64,000 bases of DNA, from NCBI GenBank assembly GCA_003674045.1, contig PENC01000005.1:310001-374000 (forward strand), written 5' to 3'. This stretch comes from Streptomyces griseocarneus (lineage in GTDB: Bacteria > Actinomycetota > Actinomycetes > Streptomycetales > Streptomycetaceae). Below, in pieces: positions 17,046-25,245 of the stretch. Each line of letters opens with the position of its first letter. Positions within the stretch are counted from its first letter, which is position 1. The notes beneath the pieces are model-generated. The model saw nothing but the letters and a program-made list of their open reading frames with translations. It searched no databases and had not been told where the DNA came from. A program made the translations under genes and the position numbers.

Positions 17046-17592
17046 CCGCAGCCGCGAGGACCGGTCCGACAGGATCGACCGGGTCAAGGAGCGCCGCGTA
17101 CGGCTGGACCTGCCGCGTGTGAAGCGCCGCCGCTGGCTGCCGCAGTACGACCCGGAGGCGTTCGGGCGGCTCTCGGAGGACATCGCCCGCTTCCTGGGGA
17201 CGGGCCGGTTCATCGTCTGGATGACGGTCGTCATCATCATCTGGGTGGTCTGGAACACCACGGTCCCCGGGGACCTGCGGTTCGACAGCTACCCCTTCAT
17301 CTTCCTGACGCTGGTGCTGTCCCTCCAGGCGTCGTACGCGGCCCCGCTGATCCTCCTGGCGCAGAACCGGCAGGACGACCGCGACCGGGTCAACCTGGAG
17401 CAGGACCGCAAGCAGAACGAGCGGTCGATCGCGGACACCGAATACCTGACCCGCGAGGTCGCCGCGCTGCGCATGGGCCTGGGCGAGGTCGCGACGCGCG
17501 ACTGGATCCGCTCGGAATTCCAGGACCTCGTCAAGGAACTGGAACAGCGGCGGATATTCCCGCTGGAGAGTGAGGAACACGACCGCTCGTAG
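17035..17592 (+). CDS. DUF1003 membrane protein
   Basis: 185 residues from ATG 17035, inside the end of the MgtE-N gene and therefore translationally coupled. It carries FGRLSEDIARFLGTGRFIVWMTVVIIIWVVWN and a second segment YPFIFLTLVLSLQASYAAPLILLAQNRQ: two transmembrane helices joined by a short loop, the DUF1003 pattern, with cytosolic basic ends and a C-terminal coiled region. Function of the family is unknown; pairing with an Mg-sensing MgtE-N protein suggests a membrane partner for it, which is inference. Confidence 0.88.
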   Translation: MGTDRSREDRSDRIDRVKERRVRLDLPRVKRRRWLPQYDPEAFGRLSEDIARFLGTGRFIVWMTVVIIIWVVWNTTVPGDLRFDSYPFIFLTLVLSLQASYAAPLILLAQNRQDDRDRVNLEQDRKQNERSIADTEYLTREVAALRMGLGEVATRDWIRSEFQDLVKELEQRRIFPLESEEHDRS

Positions 17593-17633
17593 CCCTTTCC
17601 GCAGGCCCGGTGGCGCGCCGTAACATCGGGGGC

Positions 17634-18797
17634 ATGGCTACCGAAACTCCCGCAGGAACCGTGCCCGCCGAGGACGCGGTCCGCGCCGCGCTGGCAACGG
17701 TGAACGACCCCGAGATCCACCGCCCGATCACCGAGCTGGGCATGGTGAAATCCGTGGGGATCGCTGCGGACGGCACGGTCTCGGTGGCGGTCTACCTGAC
17801 GGTCCAGGGCTGCCCGATGCGCGACACCATCGCGGCCAACGTGCGCACGGCGGTCGCGGCCGTCGAGGGCGTCACAGCCGTCGAGGTCGAGCTCGACGTG
17901 ATGAGCGACGAGCAGCGCAAGGAGCTCGCGGCCGCGCTGCGGGGCGGTACGGCGGAGCGCGAGGTGCCGTTCGCCAAGCCGGGCTCGCTGACCCGTGTCT
18001 ACGCGGTGGCCTCCGGCAAGGGCGGCGTCGGCAAGTCCTCGGTGACGGTCAACCTGGCGGCGGCGATGGCGGCCGACGGGCTCAAGGTCGGCGTCGTCGA
18101 CGCGGACATCTACGGCCACTCGGTGCCCCGCATGATCGGCGTGGGGGACGCCCGCCCCACCCAGGTCGAGAACATGATCATGCCGCCGTCGGCCAACGGC
18201 GTGAAGGTCATCTCCATCGGCATGTTCACCCCCGGCAACGCCCCGGTGGTCTGGCGCGGCCCGATGCTGCACCGCGCCCTCCAGCAGTTCCTGGCCGACG
18301 TCTACTGGGGCGACCTCGACGTCCTCCTGCTCGACCTCCCGCCGGGCACCGGTGACATCGCGATCTCCGTCGCCCAGCTCGTCCCGAACGCCGAGATCCT
18401 CGTGGTGACGACCCCTCAGCAGGCCGCCGCCGAGGTCGCCGAGCGCGCCGGCTCGATCGCCGTGCAGACGCACCAGAAGATCGTCGGAGTCGTGGAGAAC
18501 ATGTCCGGGCTGCCGTGCCCGCACTGCGACGAGATGGTCGACGTCTTCGGCACCGGCGGCGGCAAGCTCGTCGCCGACGGTCTCACGAAGACCACCGGCG
18601 CGAACGTCCCCGTCCTCGGCTCCATCCCCATCGACGTCCGCCTCCGCGAGGGCGGCGACGAGGGCAAGCCGGTCGTCCTCTCCGACCCCGACTCCCCGGC
18701 AGGCGCCGCGCTCCGCGCGATCGCCGGCAAACTGGGCGGCCGCCAGCGAGGCCTGTCGGGCATGTCGCTGGGCATCACGCCGCGCAACAAGTTCTGA
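17634..18797 (+). CDS. mrp: Mrp/ApbC family Fe-S carrier ATPase
   Basis: A P-loop ATPase that binds and transfers Fe-S clusters. 387 residues from ATG 17634. An N-terminal MIP18/DUF59 domain (AALATVNDPEIHRPITELGMV, GCPMRDTI) is followed by the deviant Walker A SGKGGVGKSSVTVNLA near residue 125. Next come VGVVDADIYGHS, the LDLPPGTGDI Walker B, and the CPHC cysteine pair (SGLPCPHCDEMVDVFG) that binds the bridging cluster. Length is typical for actinobacteria. The ribosome site is weak (GGGGG). In M. tuberculosis mrp (Rv1229c) lies in the same gene block. Confidence 0.94.
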   Translation: MATETPAGTVPAEDAVRAALATVNDPEIHRPITELGMVKSVGIAADGTVSVAVYLTVQGCPMRDTIAANVRTAVAAVEGVTAVEVELDVMSDEQRKELAAALRGGTAEREVPFAKPGSLTRVYAVASGKGGVGKSSVTVNLAAAMAADGLKVGVVDADIYGHSVPRMIGVGDARPTQVENMIMPPSANGVKVISIGMFTPGNAPVVWRGPMLHRALQQFLADVYWGDLDVLLLDLPPGTGDIAISVAQLVPNAEILVVTTPQQAAAEVAERAGSIAVQTHQKIVGVVENMSGLPCPHCDEMVDVFGTGGGKLVADGLTKTTGANVPVLGSIPIDVRLREGGDEGKPVVLSDPDSPAGAALRAIAGKLGGRQRGLSGMSLGITPRNKF

Positions 18798-18836
18798 GGG
18801 GTGCCCCGGGGGGTGACAGATGGACGGGGGCTGGGG

Positions 18837-18929
18837 CCGCGCCCCTTTAGGGGCGCGGGGAACTGCGCGACAAGCCCCCACCGGCCCGCAACCGCTCACG
18901 CAGCGCAAGCCGCACCCCAGTGGGCGCAG
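18837..18929 (-). repeat. Dispersed intergenic hairpin repeat, copy 6
   Basis: Inverted copy: hairpin gcgcccctttaggggcgc, exact core in reverse complement, and the far end gcaagccgcaccccagtggg. It is located just after the mrp stop. Confidence 0.88.
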
Positions 18930-18954
18930 CCGAAAGACGCACCGCGCCACACGG

Positions 18955-18991
18955 GGCCCAGGGGCGGAGCCCCGGGGCAAAGCCCCGGGCC
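18955..18991 (-). terminator. Hairpin at the end of the 18,994-19,692 gene
   Basis: cccggggc (18971-18978) pairs with gccccggg (18982-18989) over an AAA loop, with outer G/C blocks able to extend. It lies immediately past the stop of the minus-strand gene. Similar ggcggagcccc hairpins occur at 28,084. Confidence 0.65.
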
Positions 18992-18993
18992 CC

Positions 18994-19692
18994 TCAGTCG
19001 GCGTACGCGGCGAGATCCTTGATCACCGCGAACCCCATCCCGTACGCGCTCATGCCCCGCCCGTACGCACCGAGAAGGACCCCGTCACCCGCCGAGCCGG
19101 CCAGCACCCAGCCGTACTCCGACTCGCGGTAGCGGAAGTCCGTCGGGACGCCGTCGACGGGCAGGGACAGCGTGGACCACGCGGGCTCGTCCAGGTGGTC
19201 GGCGAGCTCCCAGGCCAGGGCGGTCTGCTGGTCCAGCCAGTCCTGCCGCAGGACGCGTTCCATCTGCGCGGGCCAGGTGCACGACAGCAGCCCGGAACCG
19301 GCCAGCCAGGCCGCGGAGGAGACCGAGGTGGCCTCCAGCACGCCCGTGCCGTCGGCGCTGCGCCGTACGGGGCGGCTGGCGACGGTCACCACGACGGCAA
19401 AGCGCTGCGGGTCGGCGACGGGCGCTCCCCGCTCGCCGCGCAGCGAGGGCTCCTCGCCGTGCCCCGTGGAGCCGTGCTCCACGGTCCCGTCGGCGGCGGC
19501 GCCGATCTGCATCAGCCAGCGCGGCCCGCTGTACGCCTCGTCCAGGCCGTACCACGGGAACGACGCCTGCAGATAGCCTTCGACGCCGGCGGACCGCCGG
19601 ATGCCGGGACCGCCGCGTGCCGCGTCCTGCGCTGCCGACGCGGCCGGCTCACCGGCCGGACCTCGCGCCCCTGGCCGACTCGTCGTCTCCAT
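18994..19692 (-). CDS. Conserved actinobacterial protein, unknown function
   Basis: 232 residues from ATG 19692 with GGAGG at the right distance. The first 35 residues are Ala/Gly/Pro-rich and likely disordered. The rest is a folded alpha/beta domain with GPRWLMQIGAAADGTVEHGS, ERVLRQDWLDQQTALAWELADHL and a C-terminal GRGMSAYGMGFAVIKDLAAY. No membrane segment or catalytic motif is visible. I do not recognise the family. It is the upstream neighbour of the minus-strand tatB-htrA block but is separated by 118 bases. Confidence 0.6.
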   Translation of the reverse strand: METTSRPGARGPAGEPAASAAQDAARGGPGIRRSAGVEGYLQASFPWYGLDEAYSGPRWLMQIGAAADGTVEHGSTGHGEEPSLRGERGAPVADPQRFAVVVTVASRPVRRSADGTGVLEATSVSSAAWLAGSGLLSCTWPAQMERVLRQDWLDQQTALAWELADHLDEPAWSTLSLPVDGVPTDFRYRESEYGWVLAGSAGDGVLLGAYGRGMSAYGMGFAVIKDLAAYAD

Positions 19693-19810
19693 CTGCGTGG
19701 CGCCTCCTCATGCCTGTTGTCCGTCAGGCGAGCCAGCCCCCCAGGACGACTTCACCCCAAACACAGGGAGAATAGCCACCCCCGTCAATGGCGCATGGGA
19801 TGTGCGGAAC

Positions 19811-20266
19811 TCAGGTGGCGTCGGAATCGAAGGGCGGCCGCTCGCCCTGCTGCAGCCCCTCGCGCTTTTTCAGCAGGTCAGGGCCGCTGCTCTGGCTGTT
19901 CGAGCCGGGCGTACGCGGGGTGGAGGACGGCGCCGCGTCACTGCTGCGACCGTGGACGGCATCGGTGACCTCACCCATCTCCGCACGGAAGTCGAAGCCG
20001 TTGCGGATCTCCTTCAGACCCATCTCGTCCTTGTCGAGGACGTGCTTGCGCACGAAGGTCTTGGGGTTGAGGTCGTCGAACTCGAAGTCCTTGAACTCCG
20101 GGCCGAGCTCGGAGCGGATGTCCTGCTTGGCGTTCTCCGAGAATTCCCGGATCTTGCGCAACGTCCGCGACATGTCCTGGATCATCTTCGGCAGCTTGTC
20201 CGGACCGAAGATGAGGATGGCGATCACCACGAGTGCGACCAGCTCGAGGGGTCCTATGTCGAGCAC
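19811..20266 (-). CDS. tatB: Sec-independent (Tat) translocase protein TatB
   Basis: 151 residues from GTG 20266, with AAGGAG eight bases upstream. One N-terminal hydrophobic helix, MLDIGPLELVALVVIAILIFGPDKLPKMI, carries the hinge F-G-P typical of TatA/B and is followed by an amphipathic helix and a long charged tail (SENAKQDIRSELGPEFKDFEF). Length and the ELGPEFKD-type segment favour TatB over TatA. The protein sits in the inner membrane and binds twin-arginine substrates with TatC, which is not in the window. As in M. tuberculosis, the gene follows htrA. Confidence 0.92.
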   Translation of the reverse strand: MLDIGPLELVALVVIAILIFGPDKLPKMIQDMSRTLRKIREFSENAKQDIRSELGPEFKDFEFDDLNPKTFVRKHVLDKDEMGLKEIRNGFDFRAEMGEVTDAVHGRSSDAAPSSTPRTPGSNSQSSGPDLLKKREGLQQGERPPFDSDAT

Positions 20267-20372
20267 GCTGCAGCTCCTTGAGGCGTCGATGGCCGGGGGT
20301 CGCGGCCACCTATCACGGTACCTGGCCCGGGGACCGGCGCAGGCGTCACCCGGGCCAATAACTGGCCAACGA

Positions 20373-21770
20373 TCATCGGGCACCCGCCGAGCCCAGGGTC
20401 AGCTCGACGGTCCGCTCCTGTCCGTCGCGCTCCACGGTGAGCCCGAGCCGGTCACCCGGCCGGTGGCTGCGGACCTTGACGATCAGCTCCTGGCCGCTGT
20501 GCACCGGGACGCCGTCGACCTTCTTGATCACGTCACGGTCCCGGATGCCCGCCTTGTCACCGGGCCCGCCCGGGGTGACGGCCGGGCTGTCGGAGCTCCG
20601 GGAATTCACCCGTGCGCCGTCCCCCGAGTACGCCATGTCGAGGTTCACCCCGATGACGGGGTGAGTGGCCCTGCCGGTGTTGATCAGCTCCTCGGCGACC
20701 CGCTTCGCCTGGTTGATCGGTATGGCGAAACCGAGGCCGATGCTGCCGCCCTGACCACCACCGAGCTCGCCGCTGTCACCCGCGGAACGGATGGCGCTGT
20801 TGATGCCGATGACGCGGGCCTCGGAGTCCACGAGCGGCCCGCCCGAGTTGCCCGGGTTGATCGGGGCGTCGGTCTGGAGGGCGTCGACATAGCTGACGTC
20901 ACTGCCGTCCTGCTTCTGGCCGCCCGCGGTGATCGGTCGTTCCTTGGCGCTGATGATCCCGGTGGTCACCGTGCCCGCGAGGTCGTAGGGGGCACCGATG
21001 GCGATCACGGAGTCGCCGACGCGGACGGAGTCGGAGTTGCCCAGGGTGAGCGGGGTCAGGCCGGTCACGCCCGACACCTTGATCACGGCGAGGTCGTAGC
21101 CGCTGTCCCGCCCGACGACAGTGGCCTTGGCCGTCTGTCCGCCACCGAACGTCACGGATATATCACCATGTGTGCCCGCGGGCTCGACAACGTGATTGTT
21201 CGTGAGAATCCGGCCGTCCTTGTCCAGGACGAATCCCGTACCGGTGCCCTGATCCCCGTTGCCGCGCACATGAATGGTCACCACTCCGGGCAGGGCACGC
21301 GCCGCGATCCCCGCGATACTGCCCGGCGCCCGGTCGGTGCGCTCCGCGGGCGCCTGCGCCAGGCGCACGTGGTGCCCCACGGTCCCGTTGCGCTCCAGGT
21401 GCGCCCCGACGACGCCCCCGATGCCACCGGCGACGAGCGCGACGCCCAGCGCACCCGCGACGAGGCGCGCACGCCTGCGCGCGGGAGGCCTCGGCGGCGC
21501 GGGCGGAACGGCCGCCCAGGGGTCGTACCGCCACGCCGACGGCACGTAAACAGGCTGCGGCGGTACGTACGTGCCGTGCGCCGGAGTAACGGGGCGCTGC
21601 ACGGGCGGCGCGGGCGCCCAGGGCCCGGGGTGACCGTAGGGCGGGGTGCTGTAGGGATCGGACGCGTGCCGGGGCGCTGCCACGGGCTCCGGGTACACGG
21701 GTTCCCCGTGCCGGGGCCGGCTCCACCAATGCGGCTTGGGCCCCGCGGGCCGTGCCTTCCCCTCGTCCAT
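20373..21770 (-). CDS. htrA: HtrA/DegP-type membrane serine protease with PDZ domain
   Basis: 465 residues from ATG 21770, preceded by GGGGAGAG. A Pro-rich cytosolic N-terminus of 95 residues precedes one transmembrane helix (about 103-123). The trypsin-like domain contains the triad His193 (LTNNHVV), Asp226 (SGYDLAVIK) and Ser309 (NPGNSGGPL). A PDZ domain (DKAGIRDRDVIKKVDGVPV) ends the protein. It is expected to degrade or chaperone misfolded exported proteins outside the membrane. Its place between anti-sigma and tatB is conserved with M. tuberculosis sigE-rseA-htrA-tatB and supports control by envelope stress. Confidence 0.93.
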   Translation of the reverse strand: MDEGKARPAGPKPHWWSRPRHGEPVYPEPVAAPRHASDPYSTPPYGHPGPWAPAPPVQRPVTPAHGTYVPPQPVYVPSAWRYDPWAAVPPAPPRPPARRRARLVAGALGVALVAGGIGGVVGAHLERNGTVGHHVRLAQAPAERTDRAPGSIAGIAARALPGVVTIHVRGNGDQGTGTGFVLDKDGRILTNNHVVEPAGTHGDISVTFGGGQTAKATVVGRDSGYDLAVIKVSGVTGLTPLTLGNSDSVRVGDSVIAIGAPYDLAGTVTTGIISAKERPITAGGQKQDGSDVSYVDALQTDAPINPGNSGGPLVDSEARVIGINSAIRSAGDSGELGGGQGGSIGLGFAIPINQAKRVAEELINTGRATHPVIGVNLDMAYSGDGARVNSRSSDSPAVTPGGPGDKAGIRDRDVIKKVDGVPVHSGQELIVKVRSHRPGDRLGLTVERDGQERTVELTLGSAGAR

Positions 21771-21870
21771 GCTCTCCCCACCGTTCCGCCCTGGGCCAAG
21801 ACACACGGGCCCACGCCGAATTCAACCAGGTCGCACGAACACTGTGGAGCGATGCGGCTCCGCCCGGACC

Positions 21871-21970
21871 CCGCGCCTACCGAGCTGCCTCTCGCGCTCG
21901 GCGCGCGGCCACAGCTCCGGTGGGGGCTTGTCGCGCAGTTCCCCGCGCCCCTGAGGGGGCTTCGCCCCCT
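21871..21970 (+). repeat. Dispersed intergenic hairpin repeat, copy 7
   Basis: Left end ccgcgcctaccgagctgc, exact core and a terminal gaggggg/ccccc-type hairpin. First of two direct copies upstream of htrA. Confidence 0.85.
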
Positions 21971-21974
21971 GGCC

Positions 21975-22040
21975 CCGACGATGTCTGCGGGCCCGGTGGG
22001 GGTTGCGCGCGCAGTTCCCCGCGCCCCTGACGGGGCACGG
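21975..22040 (+). repeat. Dispersed intergenic hairpin repeat, copy 8
   Basis: A shortened direct copy (ctgcgggcccggtggggg, core, cccctgacgggg) only a few bases after copy 7. The two together fill much of the 478-base gap 21,771-22,248 between htrA and the anti-sigma gene, which contains no gene. Confidence 0.85.
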
Positions 22041-22182
22041 CCGACCCACGGTGGAGGGGGCGGGGCCGGAGGGCGGGTTCTGAAACGACGGTGCATGAAG
22101 CACGGCACTCCGCCCGAATCAGCCGCACGCACCGCGTTTCAGGTTCCGCCCGGAGGCCCCGCCCCCGGCCCACCAACCACCC

Positions 22183-22230
22183 AAGGGGCGCGAGGAACGG
22201 CGCGAGAAGCGACCACCGACCCGCAGACGA
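22183..22230 (-). repeat. Dispersed intergenic repeat, degraded copy 9
   Basis: Inverted and mutated copy (aggggcgcgaggaacggcgc, then accgacccgcagacg). The core has several substitutions, so this looks like an old copy. Confidence 0.55.
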
Positions 22231-22248
22231 AACACCGGCGCCAAAAGA

Positions 22249-22995
22249 TCAGCGCGGAACCGCCCCGCCACTCCCCGCCGCCGGCGCCCCCGCACGGGCC
22301 AGCGGCGGCAGAAGCGCCGCACTGGAAGGCCGCAACAACGAAACCTCGGCCGCAGGCACAGCCGGCGGCACAGCCGAGCGCGCCGCCGCCGCCAGCGGCG
22401 ACCCGTTCGCCACCCTGCTGTCCTCCACCCGCGCCGCCGCGGACGTCTCACTCACGGACGCCAGCGGCTGGGCGCCACTGATCGCGAACGCGGCCAGCGA
22501 CACCGCACCGGCCGCCGCGAAGGCGAAGCGGCGCCCCCGCGACGCACCCCGCGAGGGATCAGGCAGGGCAGCGGAAAAATCGTGCACCCGAAAGCCCCGG
22601 TCACGCTGCCAGGGAGCCGCGGCCGGCAGGAGAGCAAAGGTTTCAGCCCGCGCCTTGGCCCCGGCCCCGGAACCGGCCCCGGAACCGGACCCGTCCCGCC
22701 CGTCCTGAGCACGACCGGAGCCCTGGAAGGGGCCGCCGCCCGGAGGAGGCGGCATCGCCCCCGGCAGGTTCTGCAGCCGGGCGAGCAACGCGTCGGAGAC
22801 CGGCGGAACCGCGGCCTCCGCGAACACACTTTTGAGCCGACGCTGCGCGTCGGCTTCGGCTTTGCATTTCCAGCATGTCGCCAGGTGCGCGAGCACCCGC
22901 TCCCGAGAGTCGTGTCCCAACTCCCCGTCGACCAGGGCCGCGAGGCGGTCGCCGAGATGCTGCTCGGCGGGGGACTGACCGCCTGAACCGGTCAC
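22249..22995 (-). CDS. Zinc-type anti-sigma factor (RseA-like)
   Basis: 248 residues from GTG 22995; GTGA overlaps the stop of the sigma-factor gene, so translation is coupled. The N-terminal ZAS domain shows H37-x3-C41-x2-C44 (HLATCWKC) within helices that would clamp the sigma factor. A Gly/Ser-rich linker follows. A hydrophobic segment FAFAAAGAVSLAAFAISGAQPLAS near residue 170-195 probably crosses the membrane, leaving an Ala/Pro-rich outer tail. Known relatives release their sigma factor on redox or envelope stress, in mycobacteria with phosphorylation and proteolysis of RseA. Confidence 0.88.
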   Translation of the reverse strand: MTGSGGQSPAEQHLGDRLAALVDGELGHDSRERVLAHLATCWKCKAEADAQRRLKSVFAEAAVPPVSDALLARLQNLPGAMPPPPGGGPFQGSGRAQDGRDGSGSGAGSGAGAKARAETFALLPAAAPWQRDRGFRVHDFSAALPDPSRGASRGRRFAFAAAGAVSLAAFAISGAQPLASVSETSAAARVEDSRVANGSPLAAAARSAVPPAVPAAEVSLLRPSSAALLPPLARAGAPAAGSGGAVPR

Positions 22996-23780
22996 GCGAT
23001 CCCGACCTCCCCACTCAGCTGGCTCCCGGGCGTCGCACCCGCCACGGCCACGGCGCGCTGCTCGGCCCGAGCGGCGGGCGAGCGGTGCTGGAGCGCCTTG
23101 CGCAGGTGGGAGCGGCCGCGGTGGATACGGCTGCGGACCGTGCCGAGCTTCACGCCGAGCGTCGCGGCGATCTCCTCGTACGACAGGCCCTCGATGTCGC
23201 ACAGGACCACGGCGGCACGGAACTCCGGGGCGAGGGTGTCGAGCGCCTGCTGGATGTCCGCGTCGAAGTGGGTGTCGTTGAACTGCTGCTGGGGAGAGGG
23301 CTCGCGGCTGGGCAGCCGCTCCGCAGCGTCCTCGCCGAGCGCGTCGAAGCGGATGCGCTGGCGGCGCCGGACCATGTCGAGGAAGAGGTTGGTGGTGATG
23401 CGGTGCAGCCACCCCTCGAAGGTGCCCGGGGTGTACGTGGACAGCGAGCGGAAGACGCGCACGAACACCTCCTGGGTGAGGTCCTCGGCGTCGTGCTGGT
23501 TTCCGGTCAGGCGGTAGGCCAGCCGGTAGACCCGGGCACTGTGCGTGCTGACGATCTCCTCCCAGGAGGGAGGGGCCCACGCCTGCGAATCCGCATCGGT
23601 GGCGAAGGTCGCGGTGGGTGCGGAGTCATTGGTGCGTGAACGGTCAGCGGTCTTGGTCACGGATTTCGGCTCGCCGACGGACCTGCGAAAGCGCTTGAGC
23701 ACTCCCCGACGGTCTCCGGCCGCAGCCGCACCTCCCCTGTCGGCTCTGGTGGTGTCCAGTAGAGCCCCTACCATATCCAT
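22992..23780 (-). CDS. ECF sigma factor, mycobacterial SigE-like
   Basis: About 262 residues from ATG 23780 (ATG 23774 is equally possible). Region 2 is seen in IVSTHSARVYRLAYRLTGNQHDAEDLTQEVFVRVFRSL and GWLHRITTNLFLDMVRRRQR. Region 4 is seen in LAPEFRAAVVLCDIEGLSYEEIAATLGVKLGTVRSRIHRGRSHLRKAL. The 90-residue N-terminal extension is Ser/Thr/Arg-rich and longer than in minimal ECF factors. Gene order (methyltransferase, sigma, anti-sigma, htrA, tatB) equals that of mycobacterial sigE, so it is likely the envelope-stress factor of that type, distinct from the factor named SigE in S. coelicolor. Confidence 0.92.
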   Translation of the reverse strand: MDMVGALLDTTRADRGGAAAAGDRRGVLKRFRRSVGEPKSVTKTADRSRTNDSAPTATFATDADSQAWAPPSWEEIVSTHSARVYRLAYRLTGNQHDAEDLTQEVFVRVFRSLSTYTPGTFEGWLHRITTNLFLDMVRRRQRIRFDALGEDAAERLPSREPSPQQQFNDTHFDADIQQALDTLAPEFRAAVVLCDIEGLSYEEIAATLGVKLGTVRSRIHRGRSHLRKALQHRSPAARAEQRAVAVAGATPGSQLSGEVGIA

Positions 23781-23933
23781 CCCGCCCGTTAGCTCCGGAT
23801 AAGGAATTTTGACCTTTATTTGGTCTTGATAGCCGCGCTGCGCGGGCCGCCCCGGCCCGTTCCGCGTCCTGTACCCCTCCCGCGCCCTTCCCGCGGCGCG
23901 CGCCGCCCTCGTACCGTGCCTCCGTTCCTTCCC

Positions 23934-23959
23934 AACGCACGGTCCCATCTGCGGGTTCC
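23934..23959 (-). promoter_or_regulatory. Candidate ECF-type promoter of the sigma gene
   Basis: On the minus strand GGAAC (23955-23959) is followed after exactly 18 bases by GTT (23934-23936), matching the ECF consensus GGAAC/GTT used by SigR/SigH- and SigE-like factors. Transcription would start near 23,926 and give a leader of about 145 bases. It suggests autoregulation. Confidence 0.5.
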
Positions 23960-23972
23960 CGCGGACAGCGGA

Positions 23973-23978
23973 TACAGT
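23973..23978 (+). promoter_or_regulatory. Candidate -10 box for the O-methyltransferase gene
   Basis: TACAGT lies five bases before TTG 23984. If used, the transcript would begin at or next to the first codon and be leaderless. No clear -35 is visible. Confidence 0.35.
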
Positions 23979-23983
23979 CACGG

Positions 23984-24649
23984 TTGCGTCGACTACGGGG
24001 ACAGGAGAGGGCCATTACCGGCAACCAGCAGACGAGCTGGGCGTTCGCCGATGCGTTCGTCGCCGAGAGCGAGGCGCTGCGCTGGGCCCGGGAGCGGGCC
24101 CACGAGGCAGGTCTCCGCTCGGTGTCGTCCGGCACCGGCGCCGCGCTGCGCCTGCTCGCCGCGGCGGTGGACGCCAAGGCGGTCGCCGAGATCGGCACCG
24201 GCACCGGCGTCTCCGGGCTCCATCTCCTGCACGGCATGCGCCCCGACGGCGTGCTGACGACCGTGGACAGCGACCCCGAGTGCCAGCAGTTCGCCCGGCA
24301 GGCGTTCCGCGCCGCGGGCTTCGCGGGCAACCGCGCGCGCTTCATCCCGGGCCGTGCGCTGGAGGTGCTGCCGCGCCTCGCGGACGGCGGATACGACCTG
24401 GTGTTCTGCGACGGCGACAGGACGGAGTGCCTGGAGTATCTAGCCGAATCGTTGCGCCTGTTGCGGCCGGGCGGCCTCGTCTGCTTCGAGGGAGTCTTCG
24501 CGGACGGCCGCACGATGGACGCCGCGGTCCCGCCCGCGGAGGTGCAGCGGCTGCGCGAGCTGCTGCGCGCGGTGCGCGAGTCCACGGTGCTGCTGCCGTC
24601 GCTGCTGCCGGTCGGGGACGGGCTGCTGTGCGCGGTCCGGCGCGGCTGA
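23984..24649 (+). CDS. SAM-dependent O-methyltransferase
   Basis: A class I methyltransferase of the caffeoyl-CoA/catechol O-methyltransferase type, up to 221 residues. Motif I is VAEIGTGTGVSGLHLL near residue 68, then TVDSDPECQQFARQAF, DLVFCDGDRTECLEY and LLRPGGLVCFEGV. Its substrate is unknown. The start is unclear: TTG 23984 would be leaderless, whereas AGGAGAGG at 24003-24010 sits only three bases before an ATT codon at 24014. No ATG or GTG fits. It is divergent from the sigma gene, as Rv1220c is from sigE in M. tuberculosis, and may share that control region. Confidence 0.85.
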   Translation: MRRLRGQERAITGNQQTSWAFADAFVAESEALRWARERAHEAGLRSVSSGTGAALRLLAAAVDAKAVAEIGTGTGVSGLHLLHGMRPDGVLTTVDSDPECQQFARQAFRAAGFAGNRARFIPGRALEVLPRLADGGYDLVFCDGDRTECLEYLAESLRLLRPGGLVCFEGVFADGRTMDAAVPPAEVQRLRELLRAVRESTVLLPSLLPVGDGLLCAVRRG

Positions 24650-24695
24650 CCGGCGGCCGGACGCGAACGACGCGAACACGGATGCGGACGCACCA

Positions 24696-24728
24696 CTGCC
24701 CCGGCGCCGGGAACGGCGGCCGGGGCAG
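24696..24728. terminator. Bidirectional hairpin between convergent genes
   Basis: ctgccccgg (24696-24704) pairs with ccggggcag (24720-24728). It lies midway between the methyltransferase stop and the DUF3117 stop and could end both transcripts. Confidence 0.7.
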
Positions 24729-24754
24729 CGTGAAGGATGCACAGAGCCTGTGCG

Positions 24755-24922
24755 TCAGACGGTGACCTTCTCCAGGGCTTCGCCGAGAGCCTTGGCCTCG
24801 TCCGGGGTCAGCTCGACGACGAGACGACCGCCGCCCTCGAGCGGAACCCGCATGACGATGCCCCGCCCCTCCTTGGTCACCTCGAGCGGGCCATCGCCCG
24901 TCCGCGGCTTCATGGCCGCCAT
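24755..24922 (-). CDS. DUF3117 family small protein
   Basis: Fifty-five residues, MAAMKPRTGDGPLEVTKEGR to ...EALEKVTV, from ATG 24922 with GGAAGGGG seven bases upstream. This is the highly conserved actinobacterial DUF3117 family (Rv1211 in M. tuberculosis as I recall), near its usual length. It is a small soluble beta/alpha protein with VMRVPLEGGGRLVVELTPDEA at its centre. Function is unknown. In mycobacteria it also lies beside the tag gene, which here is 1.1 kb away beyond an enoyl-CoA hydratase gene. Confidence 0.9.
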   Translation of the reverse strand: MAAMKPRTGDGPLEVTKEGRGIVMRVPLEGGGRLVVELTPDEAKALGEALEKVTV

Positions 24923-25245
24923 GCTCGTTCCCCTTCCTGAAACCAGCTCGCCGCAGCCGACAACCCAGGTGTCACCGGCATCGAACACATTGCTTCCAGG
25001 CCATTATCCCGCATCGCGTGACCCGATGACCAACATCGGTCCGCATCCGGTCGGTAACGCTCTCTCGCAAAACCACCCAATTCGGCGATCAGCCTGCGAT
25101 ACTGCGCCACCACCGCGATACCGCCATGGCCGGTTTCTTTGACGCAGGTCACATGTCGGCCGCGGATGATCTCCGGCATGCTGAGCCCTGACAGATGGCC
25201 GTTCAGGTGCCCGTCACGGGCGCCCACGAGGGAGGGACCAGCACC
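24923..25245. other. 323-base divergent region, no supported gene
   Basis: This separates DUF3117 from the enoyl-CoA hydratase gene and should hold both promoters. It is more A/T-rich than its surroundings (for example 25,070-25,110). A 90-codon minus-strand frame (25,182-24,910) overlaps the DUF3117 start and has no family match that I know. Confidence 0.4.

Noticed and set aside
19788..22481. 897-codon plus-strand open frame across tatB and htrA
   Set aside because: It runs through intergenic repeats and opposite genes with clear catalytic motifs.
24910..25182. Possible 90-residue minus-strand protein upstream of DUF3117
   Set aside because: Overlaps the DUF3117 start, no convincing ribosome site, no recognised family; it could be part of the promoter region.
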